Origin: Bacteroidota bacterium
GTDB taxonomy: Bacteria > Bacteroidota > Bacteroidia > Bacteroidales > UBA10428
Reading direction: 5' to 3'
Assembly (NCBI GenBank): GCA_024640925.1
Contig: JAHEEB010000022.1
Span: 1 to 14,248 of the forward strand
DNA length: 14,248 nucleotides
The notes beneath the pieces are model-generated. The model was not told where the DNA came from. It did no database searches and worked only from the letters and a program-made list of their open reading frames with translations. Position 1 is the stretch's first letter, and the number at the start of each line of letters is the position of its first letter. Shown one piece after another: positions 1 to 9,500 of the stretch. Position numbers and translations under genes: made by a program.

Positions 1-2945
1 GTAATTATCCAGTCATCGGACTTATACTGGTTCGAAATGTGCAGTTCGTCCATAATACCATTAAATGCACGGGTATCTTGCGCCTGAGAGTTAATTCCAA
101 CAAGCACCGGACTATTATCTGTCAAATAACCTGATATGCTATTATGATTTGCACTTCTTGATACTTTTACACCATTAACAAATAAATTCTTCAAAGGTAA
201 CGGAGTATTGTTCCCATTGAAAGTTCCAACTATATGAATCCAATTGCTTAGGGGAACACTGTTATTTGCGGAGTACAAGTCATCGGTATATTCATTTCCA
301 AAACAGTAATACATACTGGTATTGGGCCTGTTACCAACAAACCGCCAATTTTTATTGTCACCTTTTACAATATAATCCATCCAGTCGTTTCCTACAGCTG
401 GATATGAATTGAGGTTCATCCAAAAGGAAACTGTCATGGTACTACCAAAATTAAATACTGGTTCATTTATAATTTGAATGAAATCTTTTTCGCTTCGGTT
501 AAAGAGTCTTCCATCTCCAATTTTACCTGTAACAATTGATGTTCCGACATTAATACCATCATTGCACCCAAGTCCAAAATCGCTGATGCTTTGCCCAAGA
601 TGATAAATGCCAACCTGATCAGAACCCCAAACATCCGAAGTAGAGCCATCGAAAACTATACTATAGTTGCCATAAAAAATATAAATGCTGCTATTTGAAC
701 TTGTTAAGTTCATTTTAACCCATGCAACCAACTGACCTGTTGCCGGATTATAATAATCAAGCTGATACTCTATTGGCTGAGTACCAGCCGCATCGAGTGA
801 AAAATATATATCATAACCAGCACTGTGAGTCATATGGCCGCCATTCTCAATATTTTTTAATGTGGCATCGGTTACATTCACCATCATTGGAATATTTGAA
901 AGTGGACCACCGCTAACCATGGTACCTTTAATATCTATTTGCCGATAATATTGAAAGCATGAAAATGGGAAGACACTTCTTGTAACAGCTAGATTTGGAA
1001 TTGATACATTAAACCCATTTTGTGTATAGCTTACCGATAAATTGCCTGTGCCAGTTGATGCATCCCAATTTACAACAACTGAATTTGTTCCCTGACCTGA
1101 GGTAATAGTCCCTCCGGAAATCACCCAACCATAGTTAGATTTACCAGGAGTGATGGTATAAACCTGTGTACGACCTTGAAAAACATCTGTAGGGCCATCA
1201 ATCGATGTTGTTTCCCCATCCGGATCAATGGCTGTCCAATCGCCTGTTAAAACAGTAGCTCCAACTACAGACAAAACCTTGGTTGTTGTATTGATAATTG
1301 CTCCTTCAGGTACCTGAAACGCTGCCCCATCAAAACGTCTTGTCATATAATTAGCCTCGGAACCTACAATTTCAGAGACGTTATAGGTAAAATTAATATT
1401 TGCGTTTATAGATGAGATATTAGTTGTGGAAACACTCCAGTACTTATTTAATGCGGACGTTGAGGGCATTCGTTGTATAGGTACTGCATGAACAGATACA
1501 AAAGCCCCCGGATTTACCGTTGCAGTTATAGAGGTTATTTCCATTGGAGTATAGTAACCGCCAGATCCGACCGGGTAGGTCATCACAAAATCTGTTGTAT
1601 TATTTCCAAGCTTTTTCAGTGATCCTGTACCACTCGTAATAATCATGCTTGAATTACTATAGGTGCCGGTTATTAAAGCCGCTGCGGCCAGGGTAAGATC
1701 ATAAGCACCTACATCAAAGCTTCCGCTGGTTAAGGTCAATGCTCCATTTACCGTAACCCCTTGCGATAAAGTAACTCCAGTAGCATTGTTTATAGTAATA
1801 TTATTAACCATTGCCGGTAAACCATTCCCGGTTACCTGAATGCTAACTGCATTATAAACATAGTTGGCACCTGCATTAAAAGTCCGGGTAGTAGTTCGGA
1901 TACTTCCTGTAGCTCCTGATGAAGTTATGCCTGCAGTATTTGCTGTTATCAATGTACTGGAATTGTTATCAGCAAGCGTAAATATTCCACCTGTAACTGT
2001 ATATGTCTGGCAATCGAGTGTTCCTCCATTAACCGACATTGTTCCGGCAACAGCCAAAGTAGCACCAAGGGTAAGAGTTCCTCCGCTAACTGTTGAATTA
2101 TTATTTACCGTTATTGCTCCGGAAGTAGTTCTGGAAGCTGAATTAGTACAGTTTAAATTATAATAAGTATATGTACCAATAGCTTGCGAACCAACGCTTC
2201 CATTATAATTAACCGTACTATTGTTGCAGGTAAATGTACCAGCTCCGGCAAAATTCCCAGCCACATTTAATATTCCTGCACCTGAAAAGGCTATAGAGTT
2301 TTTTGTAGCAGTATTGGTAGTAATCGAACCCGATACGGTAACAGTGCCAGTACTAATATTTAATTGGGAAGTGCGGTTACTGGTTAAAGCAGGCATTGAT
2401 ACCGAGCCACAGTTAAGTGTTCCTGTTGTAATATTTATGATTTCATTATTATTATCAGTTGGTATTCCATAGGTAATTGCTCCCGTAACATTTAGGGTAT
2501 AGGTAGAAATATTAAGAGTAGAAGAAGTGCCGGCATTAAATGTAATTCCACCAATACTATTGGCTGGACTAATGTTTAAATTTACTATGGTGTTACCCTG
2601 AATCCAAACAATACCAGTACCTGCATTTTGCCCTGGGTAAGTTGTATTCGTTGCACCTGTCCAAGTACCAGCAGTGACACAACGTTGCCAGTTAGCTACT
2701 GTACTCCAGTTCCATGTTCCGGTAGCATTTGTCCTATAATCACCAACTGCCTGTCCAAACGAAACAAGGTATAAATTCGATAAAAATAAAATTGTTAAGA
2801 ATAACAGACATACTTTTAATGCCCTCTTGAATCGAATAATAGACAAACTTTTTTTACTGAAAAAGCATTTTAATAATGACAATAAACAATCTGTCAATTC
2901 CAGAAATATCCTATAACATACCCAATCGAATTTTGATTTACACAT
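1..2945 (-). CDS. Large exported DUF2341/LamG-domain surface protein, C-terminus beyond left edge
   Basis: This frame is open from position 2945 to the left edge, about 981 residues without a stop, so the gene is 3'-truncated by the window. After a hydrophobic segment (KVCLLFLTILFLSNLYLVSFGQA) comes a repetitive Gly/Thr/Asn-rich, beta-solenoid-like region (residues about 80-480; phrases such as LTLTSGSFDVGAYDLTL). A KYWSV block follows near residue 500, then a PKD-like module (about 582-645), DUF2341 (about 664-762, YRQIDI to IYIFYGNYS) and a LamG/concanavalin-like domain (about 770 to the end; VSFWMNLNS, WIHIVGTFNG, MDELHIS). DUF2341 plus LamG is typical of secreted, possibly glycan-binding proteins. 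A T9SS sorting domain is expected beyond the edge but is not seen. The only ATG in frame is at 2945, three codons after a TAG. It leaves about 45 residues before the signal peptide, whereas a TTG at 2846 would give a normal one (start uncertain). Substrate and exact role are unknown. Confidence 0.88.
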   Translation of the reverse strand, partial: MCKSKFDWVCYRIFLELTDCLLSLLKCFFSKKSLSIIRFKRALKVCLLFLTILFLSNLYLVSFGQAVGDYRTNATGTWNWSTVANWQRCVTAGTWTGATNTTYPGQNAGTGIVWIQGNTIVNLNISPANSIGGITFNAGTSSTLNISTYTLNVTGAITYGIPTDNNNEIINITTGTLNCGSVSMPALTSNRTSQLNISTGTVTVSGSITTNTATKNSIAFSGAGILNVAGNFAGAGTFTCNNSTVNYNGSVGSQAIGTYTYYNLNCTNSASRTTSGAITVNNNSTVSGGTLTLGATLAVAGTMSVNGGTLDCQTYTVTGGIFTLADNNSSTLITANTAGITSSGATGSIRTTTRTFNAGANYVYNAVSIQVTGNGLPAMVNNITINNATGVTLSQGVTVNGALTLTSGSFDVGAYDLTLAAAALITGTYSNSSMIITSGTGSLKKLGNNTTDFVMTYPVGSGGYYTPMEITSITATVNPGAFVSVHAVPIQRMPSTSALNKYWSVSTTNISSINANINFTYNVSEIVGSEANYMTRRFDGAAFQVPEGAIINTTTKVLSVVGATVLTGDWTAIDPDGETTSIDGPTDVFQGRTQVYTITPGKSNYGWVISGGTITSGQGTNSVVVNWDASTGTGNLSVSYTQNGFNVSIPNLAVTRSVFPFSCFQYYRQIDIKGTMVSGGPLSNIPMMVNVTDATLKNIENGGHMTHSAGYDIYFSLDAAGTQPIEYQLDYYNPATGQLVAWVKMNLTSSNSSIYIFYGNYSIVFDGSTSDVWGSDQVGIYHLGQSISDFGLGCNDGINVGTSIVTGKIGDGRLFNRSEKDFIQIINEPVFNFGSTMTVSFWMNLNSYPAVGNDWMDYIVKGDNKNWRFVGNRPNTSMYYCFGNEYTDDLYSANNSVPLSNWIHIVGTFNGNNTPLPLKNLFVNGVKVSRSANHNSISGYLTDNSPVLVGINSQAQDTRAFNGIMDELHISNQYKSDDWII

Positions 2946-3028
2946 ATATAAATTCTAATGCAAACAAATAACAGCATCATTTATTTATATGGTTAATAGA
3001 ACACAATAAATCAACACCTTATGAATAG

Positions 3029-3036
3029 CAAAATTA
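3029..3036 (-). promoter_or_regulatory. Candidate Bacteroidota -7 promoter element upstream of the DUF2341/LamG gene
   Basis: On the minus strand this reads TAATTTTG, an exact match to the Bacteroidota -7 consensus TAnnTTTG. It lies about 84 bases before the ATG at 2945 and about 180 before the alternative TTG at 2846. No TTG lies at the ideal 19-21-base distance upstream; the nearest suitable one, around 3075, better fits a weaker TAATTTAA box near 3045-3052. The spacer is very AT-rich, so a chance match is quite possible. Confidence 0.3.
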
Positions 3037-3135
3037 AAGTTATTTTAAATTACGTCTTTTTAATAAATAATCACAACCTGAAAGGATGATTTATATTACT
3101 ATAAAAAACCGTTTTAGTCATCAACCTAAAAATCA

Positions 3136-3169
3136 AAGTTCTAATCCTGAAGGCTTAATTGGAGAACTT
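3136..3169 (-). terminator. Candidate terminator hairpin after the PorE-like gene
   Basis: A 7-bp perfect inverted repeat (AAGTTCT and AGAACTT) encloses a 20-base loop that could add an AAT/ATT pairing. In the minus-strand transcript it starts about 38 bases after the PorE-like stop codon and is followed by TGATTTTT, a short U-rich tract. The stem is AT-rich and weak, so this is a plausible but not strong intrinsic terminator. It would separate the three-gene adhesin operon from the DUF2341/LamG gene. Confidence 0.35.
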
Positions 3170-3206
3170 CTTTATTTGTATTTTGCTCTTATCGAATCAA
3201 AGAAAA

Positions 3207-5519
3207 TTACATTTTAATAATAATAAACTCCGTCCTTCGATTTATCTGATGTTCTTCTTCAGTACATTTTACTCCATTCCCACAACTATTTAAAAGCATG
3301 GATTCGCCATAACCTTTTCCATAAATTCTGGTTGATTCAATTCCTTTTGATATTATATACTGGGCCGAGGATTTTGCTCTTTTATCAGAAAGCTTCATAT
3401 TCGAAGCATCGTCACCTCTGCTATCGGTATGCGAGCGGAGTTCAATAACCATATTCTGATTATCTTTCATAACCTGAACAATTTTATCAAGTTCAACGGC
3501 AGCATCAGGACGAATGTTTGACTTACCAAGATCAAAATAAATTGGTTTAATATCAATTATCTTAGCCAGGTCAGTTCCTACTTCAATCTTATCCATTTTC
3601 AAATCCAATTCCTCATGTAAAAGAATTTCACCAGGATTTGTAAGCTTTTTATAATAAGCAAGAGATTTGTCGAGATATCCTTCGCATTTTATTTTTACTT
3701 CATAATACAACTCATCATTCATCCTGCTTTCCGGCAGTGGCTTCTTAAAACCTCCTTCTTCGCCAGTTGTGTAATCGATAAGCTGGAAATTCGTTTTCTT
3801 ATCGTTAATAATTATCTGAACATTAGAAAGAGGTTTACCTGTACTTCTATCAGTTATCAGACAAACCAGAGTAAATCCAGGATTCTTTTCAAGAGAAACA
3901 ACCAGAGAAACTTCTTTCGCTTCATTCATATTTCTGGTTGAAAAAGACAAACTATTATCAAGATATTGATCTGCCACAGCCATTATTTTGAAATCTTTAT
4001 CCGGTTCAGAGACAAAGAAAACGCTTCCATCAGAGGCAGTAACTCCTTCAAAATATATTTTACCATCTTGATCAAGCACTTTTATAGTTGAACCAGCAAT
4101 GCCATCGTTGGTTTCTTTATCCCTGGCGATTACTTTTACCGGAATCCGGAAATAAACAGGACGGAAGAGTTGAAACGAATATATATCGTCATCGCCCATA
4201 CCATTAGGCCTGTTCGATGCAATAAACCCGAATTTCTGCTGCTGATCGAGGAAAAAAGAAAAATCATCGCTTTTGCTATTCAAAGGAATTCCTAGGTTGG
4301 CTACTTTTTTAAACTCTCCATTTTCATCTGGCTCGGCTACAAATATGTCCAGTCCGCCTAATCCAACCTGCCCATTGGAAGAGAAAAATAAGATACCCGA
4401 TTCGTGATAAAAAGGGAACAATTCATCTCCTTCAGTATTAACTGGTGAACCAATATTTACAGGAGTTCCATAACTACCATCTGAATTCATTTCTACATAA
4501 TATATATCGGTTCCTCCTCTACCACCAGGCATATCTGAAGCAAAAAACAACCGGTGGTTGATCTCATCAATCGAAGGGTGACCCACAGAATACTCCGAGC
4601 TATTAAAAGGAAGATCAACTAGTTCTGTTATTTTGGCCCCTAAAATAGTACATTTTAATATTTTAAGATTGTTTATGCCTTTGCTGCTATTCGTTTTTCG
4701 ACCATTTAAAAAGTTATTCCGGGTAAAATACATAGTAACACCATCTTTGGCAAAACAAGCAGGGCCATCGTGAAATTTAGAATTTATCTTCTTCCCATAA
4801 GCAACAATGGGAGTTAAGCCAGAATCGGTTTTTGTTGTTGAGTATATATTAAGAAAAGGCTTTTCATCCCATGCGTATTTGTTCTGGATAGTCATTTCAA
4901 CATCTCGGGCCGATACAAAAACAATTTTGTTGTTTTGAGAAAAAGCACCAAAATCGGAATAAACTGAATTTAATTCTGCAGCGAGCTTGAGTTTGCAATT
5001 CTCTGGAGCTGTACTTATGGTTTTAATAAAATCTTTCGATTGTGAATACATTATACCACGGGAATCAATACCCGACATATAATGAAATTTTTCCATCCAC
5101 TGCACTGATTGTTCATATTTCCCATTACTCCTCAGCATTTGAGCATAATTGTATATATCTTCTGCTTTAGCTGTATCTGATGCAACAATTGCAGCATACA
5201 TAATTTCGGCTTTATCAGTAGCTTCCGTATGCCTGTAACATTCGGCCAGACGTTTAGTTGCCAAAGCTTTATCAAAATTAGCAGCATATAACACTTCATA
5301 CAAACCAATAGCTTCGGTATAAGCAAAATGATCGTATAATAACTCTGCCTTTCTCAGTTTTGATTCATTCAAAATTTTGAGAGCAGATGATTTCAGTCCA
5401 TCTTTAGTAGTTGAATCAGATTGAGCTTCACTCTTGTTACTAAAAACAAACATCAGCAAAGTAATAATGATTCCTTTGAACACTAAAATCCGGAAAAACA
5501 AAATTCTTATTCGATTCAT
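3207..5519 (-). CDS. PorE-like OmpA-family protein (TPR, PD40 propeller, carboxypeptidase-regulatory, OmpA domains)
   Basis: Complete 770-residue exported protein. Residues 1-32 form a signal peptide (hydrophobic IIITLLMFVF, ending SEA before Gln). Residues about 45-150 are helical and TPR-like (repeated A..LY, Y.EAI). Residues about 185-450 carry at least five PD40/WD40-like blades, with signatures such as VFVSARD, YFTRNN, LFFASDMPGG and LFFSSNG followed by LDIFV. Two carboxypeptidase-regulatory/beta-sandwich modules follow (about 460-545 and 555-640). Residues about 655-770 are an OmpA peptidoglycan-binding domain (YFDLGKSNIRPDA, HTDSRGDD, LSDKRA, NRRTEF), including the Asp and Arg that bind diaminopimelate in the family. 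This order matches PorE of Porphyromonas gingivalis, which anchors T9SS parts to peptidoglycan and contacts PorP. The start lies 11 bp after the PorP/SprF stop, indicating one transcript. A Cys-bearing loop (NSCGNGVKCTEEEH) sits before the final strand. The family assignment is firm; the PorE role is inferred from domain order and neighbour. Confidence 0.9.
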   Translation of the reverse strand: MNRIRILFFRILVFKGIIITLLMFVFSNKSEAQSDSTTKDGLKSSALKILNESKLRKAELLYDHFAYTEAIGLYEVLYAANFDKALATKRLAECYRHTEATDKAEIMYAAIVASDTAKAEDIYNYAQMLRSNGKYEQSVQWMEKFHYMSGIDSRGIMYSQSKDFIKTISTAPENCKLKLAAELNSVYSDFGAFSQNNKIVFVSARDVEMTIQNKYAWDEKPFLNIYSTTKTDSGLTPIVAYGKKINSKFHDGPACFAKDGVTMYFTRNNFLNGRKTNSSKGINNLKILKCTILGAKITELVDLPFNSSEYSVGHPSIDEINHRLFFASDMPGGRGGTDIYYVEMNSDGSYGTPVNIGSPVNTEGDELFPFYHESGILFFSSNGQVGLGGLDIFVAEPDENGEFKKVANLGIPLNSKSDDFSFFLDQQQKFGFIASNRPNGMGDDDIYSFQLFRPVYFRIPVKVIARDKETNDGIAGSTIKVLDQDGKIYFEGVTASDGSVFFVSEPDKDFKIMAVADQYLDNSLSFSTRNMNEAKEVSLVVSLEKNPGFTLVCLITDRSTGKPLSNVQIIINDKKTNFQLIDYTTGEEGGFKKPLPESRMNDELYYEVKIKCEGYLDKSLAYYKKLTNPGEILLHEELDLKMDKIEVGTDLAKIIDIKPIYFDLGKSNIRPDAAVELDKIVQVMKDNQNMVIELRSHTDSRGDDASNMKLSDKRAKSSAQYIISKGIESTRIYGKGYGESMLLNSCGNGVKCTEEEHQINRRTEFIIIKM

Positions 5520-5530
5520 TGTCTTTAGTT

Positions 5531-6520
5531 TTAAAAATAGCGTGGCGAAAGCATTTTTTCTCTTTTGTAATTAAAGTCATAACCAATCATAATTTCATGC
5601 GATCCGGCGCTGGCTTTTCTTAGATCTGAAACCATGAAATCGTAAGCATAACCAGCCCGCAATTGGTCTGTTATTTTCAATTCGAGTAAGGCTCCAAACG
5701 ATTCACCTCGTCGGTAGGCTGCTCCCAGCAATAGTTTTTCACGAAATAAAAAATTAGCTGTTAAATCGAAGCTAACCGGAGCACCCGATGTAATTTTTAC
5801 CATAGTTGTGGGCTTGAATTTAATATGTTCATTTATATCCAACACATATCCGCAAATGAGGAAATAATGACGGCTCTGTGATATTTCAGTAACCTGTGTA
5901 GTGCCTTCAATCTTGTTTTCTAATAATTTTGGGGTAGAAAGTCCAATATACCAGCGATCGCTGTGATAAAACATCCCAAATCCAAAATTTGGAAGTATCT
6001 TACCTGATATATCTGATTTAAAAGCTTCGTCCGTTGCATCACCGGTTTCAACCGAAGTTAATTTTGCGGCTAAAAGGTCCATGCCACCTTTTAGGCCAAA
6101 AGAAAGCTTTGAATTATCGTTTACCCGAACAGTATATGAATAATCGACAAAGAGCAAAGTTTGATTAATTGGGCCAATCCGGTCGTTCACCACTGTGAAT
6201 CCAAGTCCCATATTGTAGTTAATGAAAGGGGTGTGAGCAACAAATGTTTGTGTAAGCGGGGCTCCATCTATACCGACCCATTGCATCCTCGACAGTGCTG
6301 ACAAACTCAATACACCTCTACTTCCGGCATATCCTGGATTTATTGACAATGTATTGAAAAGATAATGGGTATACATCGGATCTTGCTGAGCATGCACACC
6401 TGCAAACGAAAACAAGATAAAACCAACCAGTAAAAATCTACTTCTCATTTTATTGATTTGAAAATTCATTATAAAATGTACCATTGGCATGTTTTTTATT
6501 TTCTGTTTGTTCATTCTCAT
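5531..6520 (-). CDS. Type IX secretion system outer-membrane protein, PorP/SprF family
   Basis: Up to 329 residues, predicted to be an outer-membrane beta-barrel. Family hallmarks are visible: after the signal peptide comes QQDPMYTHYLFN, then NPGYAGSRG. The C-terminal part has RAGYAYDF, GSHEIMIGYDF and the ending SPRYF, with a terminal Phe typical of barrels. In Flavobacterium johnsoniae, SprF is required for secretion of the type B cargo SprB; P. gingivalis PorP is a core T9SS protein. Here the gene follows a type B adhesin by 16 bp and precedes a PorE-like gene by 11 bp, so it probably serves that adhesin. The first ATG (6520) puts 24 residues, several of them Met, before a textbook signal peptide that starts at the ATG at 6448 (MRSRFLLVGFILFSFAGVHA, then QQ). 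The ATG at 6469 is a third option. I keep the longest frame as the coordinate, but translation from 6448 or 6469 gives a more normal export signal. Confidence 0.93.
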   Translation of the reverse strand: MRMNKQKIKNMPMVHFIMNFQINKMRSRFLLVGFILFSFAGVHAQQDPMYTHYLFNTLSINPGYAGSRGVLSLSALSRMQWVGIDGAPLTQTFVAHTPFINYNMGLGFTVVNDRIGPINQTLLFVDYSYTVRVNDNSKLSFGLKGGMDLLAAKLTSVETGDATDEAFKSDISGKILPNFGFGMFYHSDRWYIGLSTPKLLENKIEGTTQVTEISQSRHYFLICGYVLDINEHIKFKPTTMVKITSGAPVSFDLTANFLFREKLLLGAAYRRGESFGALLELKITDQLRAGYAYDFMVSDLRKASAGSHEIMIGYDFNYKREKMLSPRYF

Positions 6521-6536
6521 ACTTTATTTGTTATTA

Positions 6537-9500
6537 TTAGCGGGATATATAGATATACCCAGCCTTTTCTTTAGAACCATCGCCCGGATCAAATACATAA
6601 AAATAAGTACCAGCAGGCAGTTTGTCGTTTCCAATGGTCAGGCTGCCATTACTTGCACCGTCCCAGTCGTTGTTGTATGGTTTAGCTTTATAAACAACAT
6701 TCCCCCAACGATTATAAATAGTAATGCTGTGATTTGGATAGTTTTCAAGTCCGCGGATAACAAGAAAATCGTTCACATTGTCTCCATTTGGCGAGAAGCC
6801 TTCGGGTACATGCACCACCTGGTCACAATTATCCTTATCACGGTAATTTGGAATCTGATCATTATCACAATCATCCGTACCATCGTCAATATCAAGGATA
6901 TTATCGTTGTCGGAATCTTTATCACGATAATTAGGCAAACTATCATTATCTGTATTTTCAAGAATAATGTTGCAGAGATCGGATAAGTTTCCTAAAGCTT
7001 CAACCGAATCAGGTATATTATCAGCATCGCTGTCTGTTTCGAGATAATCAGGATTTCCATCACCATCAGTGTCGAGAGTAGTTGTTTCGACATAGTCTGG
7101 CAGACCATCTCCATCGCTATCTTTTGGTATTACTGCTACATAAACAATACCAGATGTGCATACCGGTGTTGGATCGCAGACTTCGTATGTGAATGACTCT
7201 ATTCCACAGGTTATTTCTCCTCTATGATATATAAGATTTCCATCGCTTGTTACTTCTACATTTCCATTTCCTGGTTGGGTAGTAATTGTAATAACAAGTG
7301 GATCTCCATCCGGATCTCTTGCTATGTCATCCATATCAATAGTAATCAAATCATTAATGCAATCAATGGTATCATTAAAAGCAACCGGAACATCGTTCAC
7401 AGCAGTAATAACCAAATTAACAGTAGCAGTATCGCAAGCAGAAGGACTTCCGTCATCACAAACAATATAACGGAACATATCAGAGCCATTATAGTTTAAT
7501 TCGGGGGTATATGCAACTGATCCATCAGCATTTACAGCTACAGAACCATGCAGCGGTCCGCTTCCTGCTAAAATACTGATACTTAACACTCCGCCTTCGG
7601 GATCTGTACTATTTAATTTCACATCGATATTTATCGGAGTATCTTCATCGAAAGTAATGGTTTCCGAAACTGCAACAGGTGCATCATTTACTGCATTTAC
7701 AGTAATGTTCACAGTGGCATCTGATGAAGCATATACTGTTCCATCCGATCCATTCCAGCTAAAGCTGGTACTTCCGTTCCAATCAGAATTAGGAACAAAG
7801 GTAAGATTAATAAGATCTGCAACAGATATCTCATCATTCAGGGCTACATTTACACCTGATAGCTTTAGGCTTCCATTGGCCGGCAGACTCGTAATCTTTA
7901 TTTTTGTGAGAGAGTTGCCATCTGCATCGAAAAAGGCACCCAAAAAGTCCGCAACGGTAAACGATAATATTTTGTCTTCATCTACTGAAACAGGAATATT
8001 GCTTACGATTGGAATTGTATTAATGGATGAAGTTACTGTAATATTTACATCAGCATTCATTATAGCATATTCATTACCATCGTAACCATTCCAGGCAAAT
8101 ATGGTTGTTCCATTCCATCCTGTATCAGGAACAAATATAAGGTTGGTCAGATTGGCAACAAAAATCTCATCTGCCAAAGTTATATCATTACCGGAGAGCT
8201 TTAAAACACCACTAGAAGGAAGACTTCTAATCTGAATTTTTGTTAAGGCATCACTTTCAACATCGGAAAAAGCCCCGATAAAATCAGCAATTGTAAAGTA
8301 AACCGTGTCATTGGTTAAAACAATCTTGGAAATATTACTTAATATTGGTGCATCATTCAATGCATTTATGACCAGGCTAACTGTGGCTGGGATTGATGCA
8401 TATTCAATACCATCAAATCCATTCCACCCAAAACTTGTAATTCCATTCCAGTTAGTATCAGGCTTAAATGTAAGATTATCTATCTCCAATACCTGTATTT
8501 CGTCGTTAGTATTAACAACCACTCCATTGAGAATAAGTATACCATTTGACGGCAGACTTGTTATCTTAATTTTTGTAATGATATCGGCATCCACATCAGA
8601 GAATACATCCGTAAAATCAGATGCAGCAAATGTTATTACATTATCTTCGGCGGCAAATTTATCAATGTTTGATACAAGTGGCGAATCGTTTATTGAATTT
8701 ACAGTTATATTAACACTGGCATTCAATATGGCATATACTATTCCATCAAATCCATTCCACCCGAATGTAGCTGTTCCGTTCCAGTTAGCATCCGGCACAA
8801 AAGTCAGGTTATCAATGCTTGCAACAGGAATTTCATCATTTATATTTACATTCACCCCTGACAACTTCAGAATTCCACCATCAGGTAAACTTGTAATCTT
8901 AATATTTACAAGCAAATCGCCTTCATTATCTGTAAATTCACCAGTAAAATCGGTAGTTACAAAATTCAATATATGATCTTCATCAACTGATTTCCCAATA
9001 TCACCAACCATCGGAGGCGTATTTGGTGTTGAAGAGATTGTAATATTCACATCTGCCTCTATTGCAGCATATTCAGAACCATCGTAACCATTCCATGCAA
9101 ATAAAGTTGACCCGTTCCATCCTGAAACAGGGGAATATGTCAAATCCCCAAGATTAGCCAAACTTATTTCATCATCCGCTTTTACTGAAATTCCCGAAAG
9201 ATAAAGTATGCCATTTGCCGGAATACTGATAATCTTTATTTTAACCAGTTCATCGTTATCTACATCGGAATAGGCACTTATAAAATCTGTTACAGAAAAA
9301 GTTATAGAATTATCTGTTAATGCAAACTTGTATATATCGCTCACCGTAGGTGTATCATTCACCGCATTCACGGTAATATTCACCTTTGAATCAATTGCTG
9401 AATATACGGTTCCATCAAATCCATTCCAACCGAAATATGTACCTCCATTCCAATCAGCATCAGGGATAAAATCAAAATTATCCAAATCAGCAATCAGAAT

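Noticed and set aside
1864..2472. Two plus-strand open frames (1864-2163 and 2221-2472) rich in Val and Pro
   Set aside because: They lie opposite the Thr/Asn/Gly-rich solenoid region of the DUF2341/LamG gene, whose minus-strand frame is open for 981 codons with clear domains.
3021..3089. Plus-strand 22-codon frame in the intergenic spacer
   Set aside because: It is very short, AT-rich, without a recognisable product, and overlaps the candidate promoter of the opposite-strand gene.
6489..6986. Plus-strand open frame of 165 codons rich in Ile and Val
   Set aside because: It is the complement of the Asp-rich stalk and sorting domain (Asp codons read as Ile/Val on the other strand) and looks like a membrane protein only for that reason.
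8305..8976. Plus-strand open frame of 223 codons opposite the cadherin-like repeats
   Set aside because: It is antisense to strongly supported repeat units, and its own internal repetition mirrors the repeat period. The product has no recognisable fold, so it is a by-product of repeat codon use.
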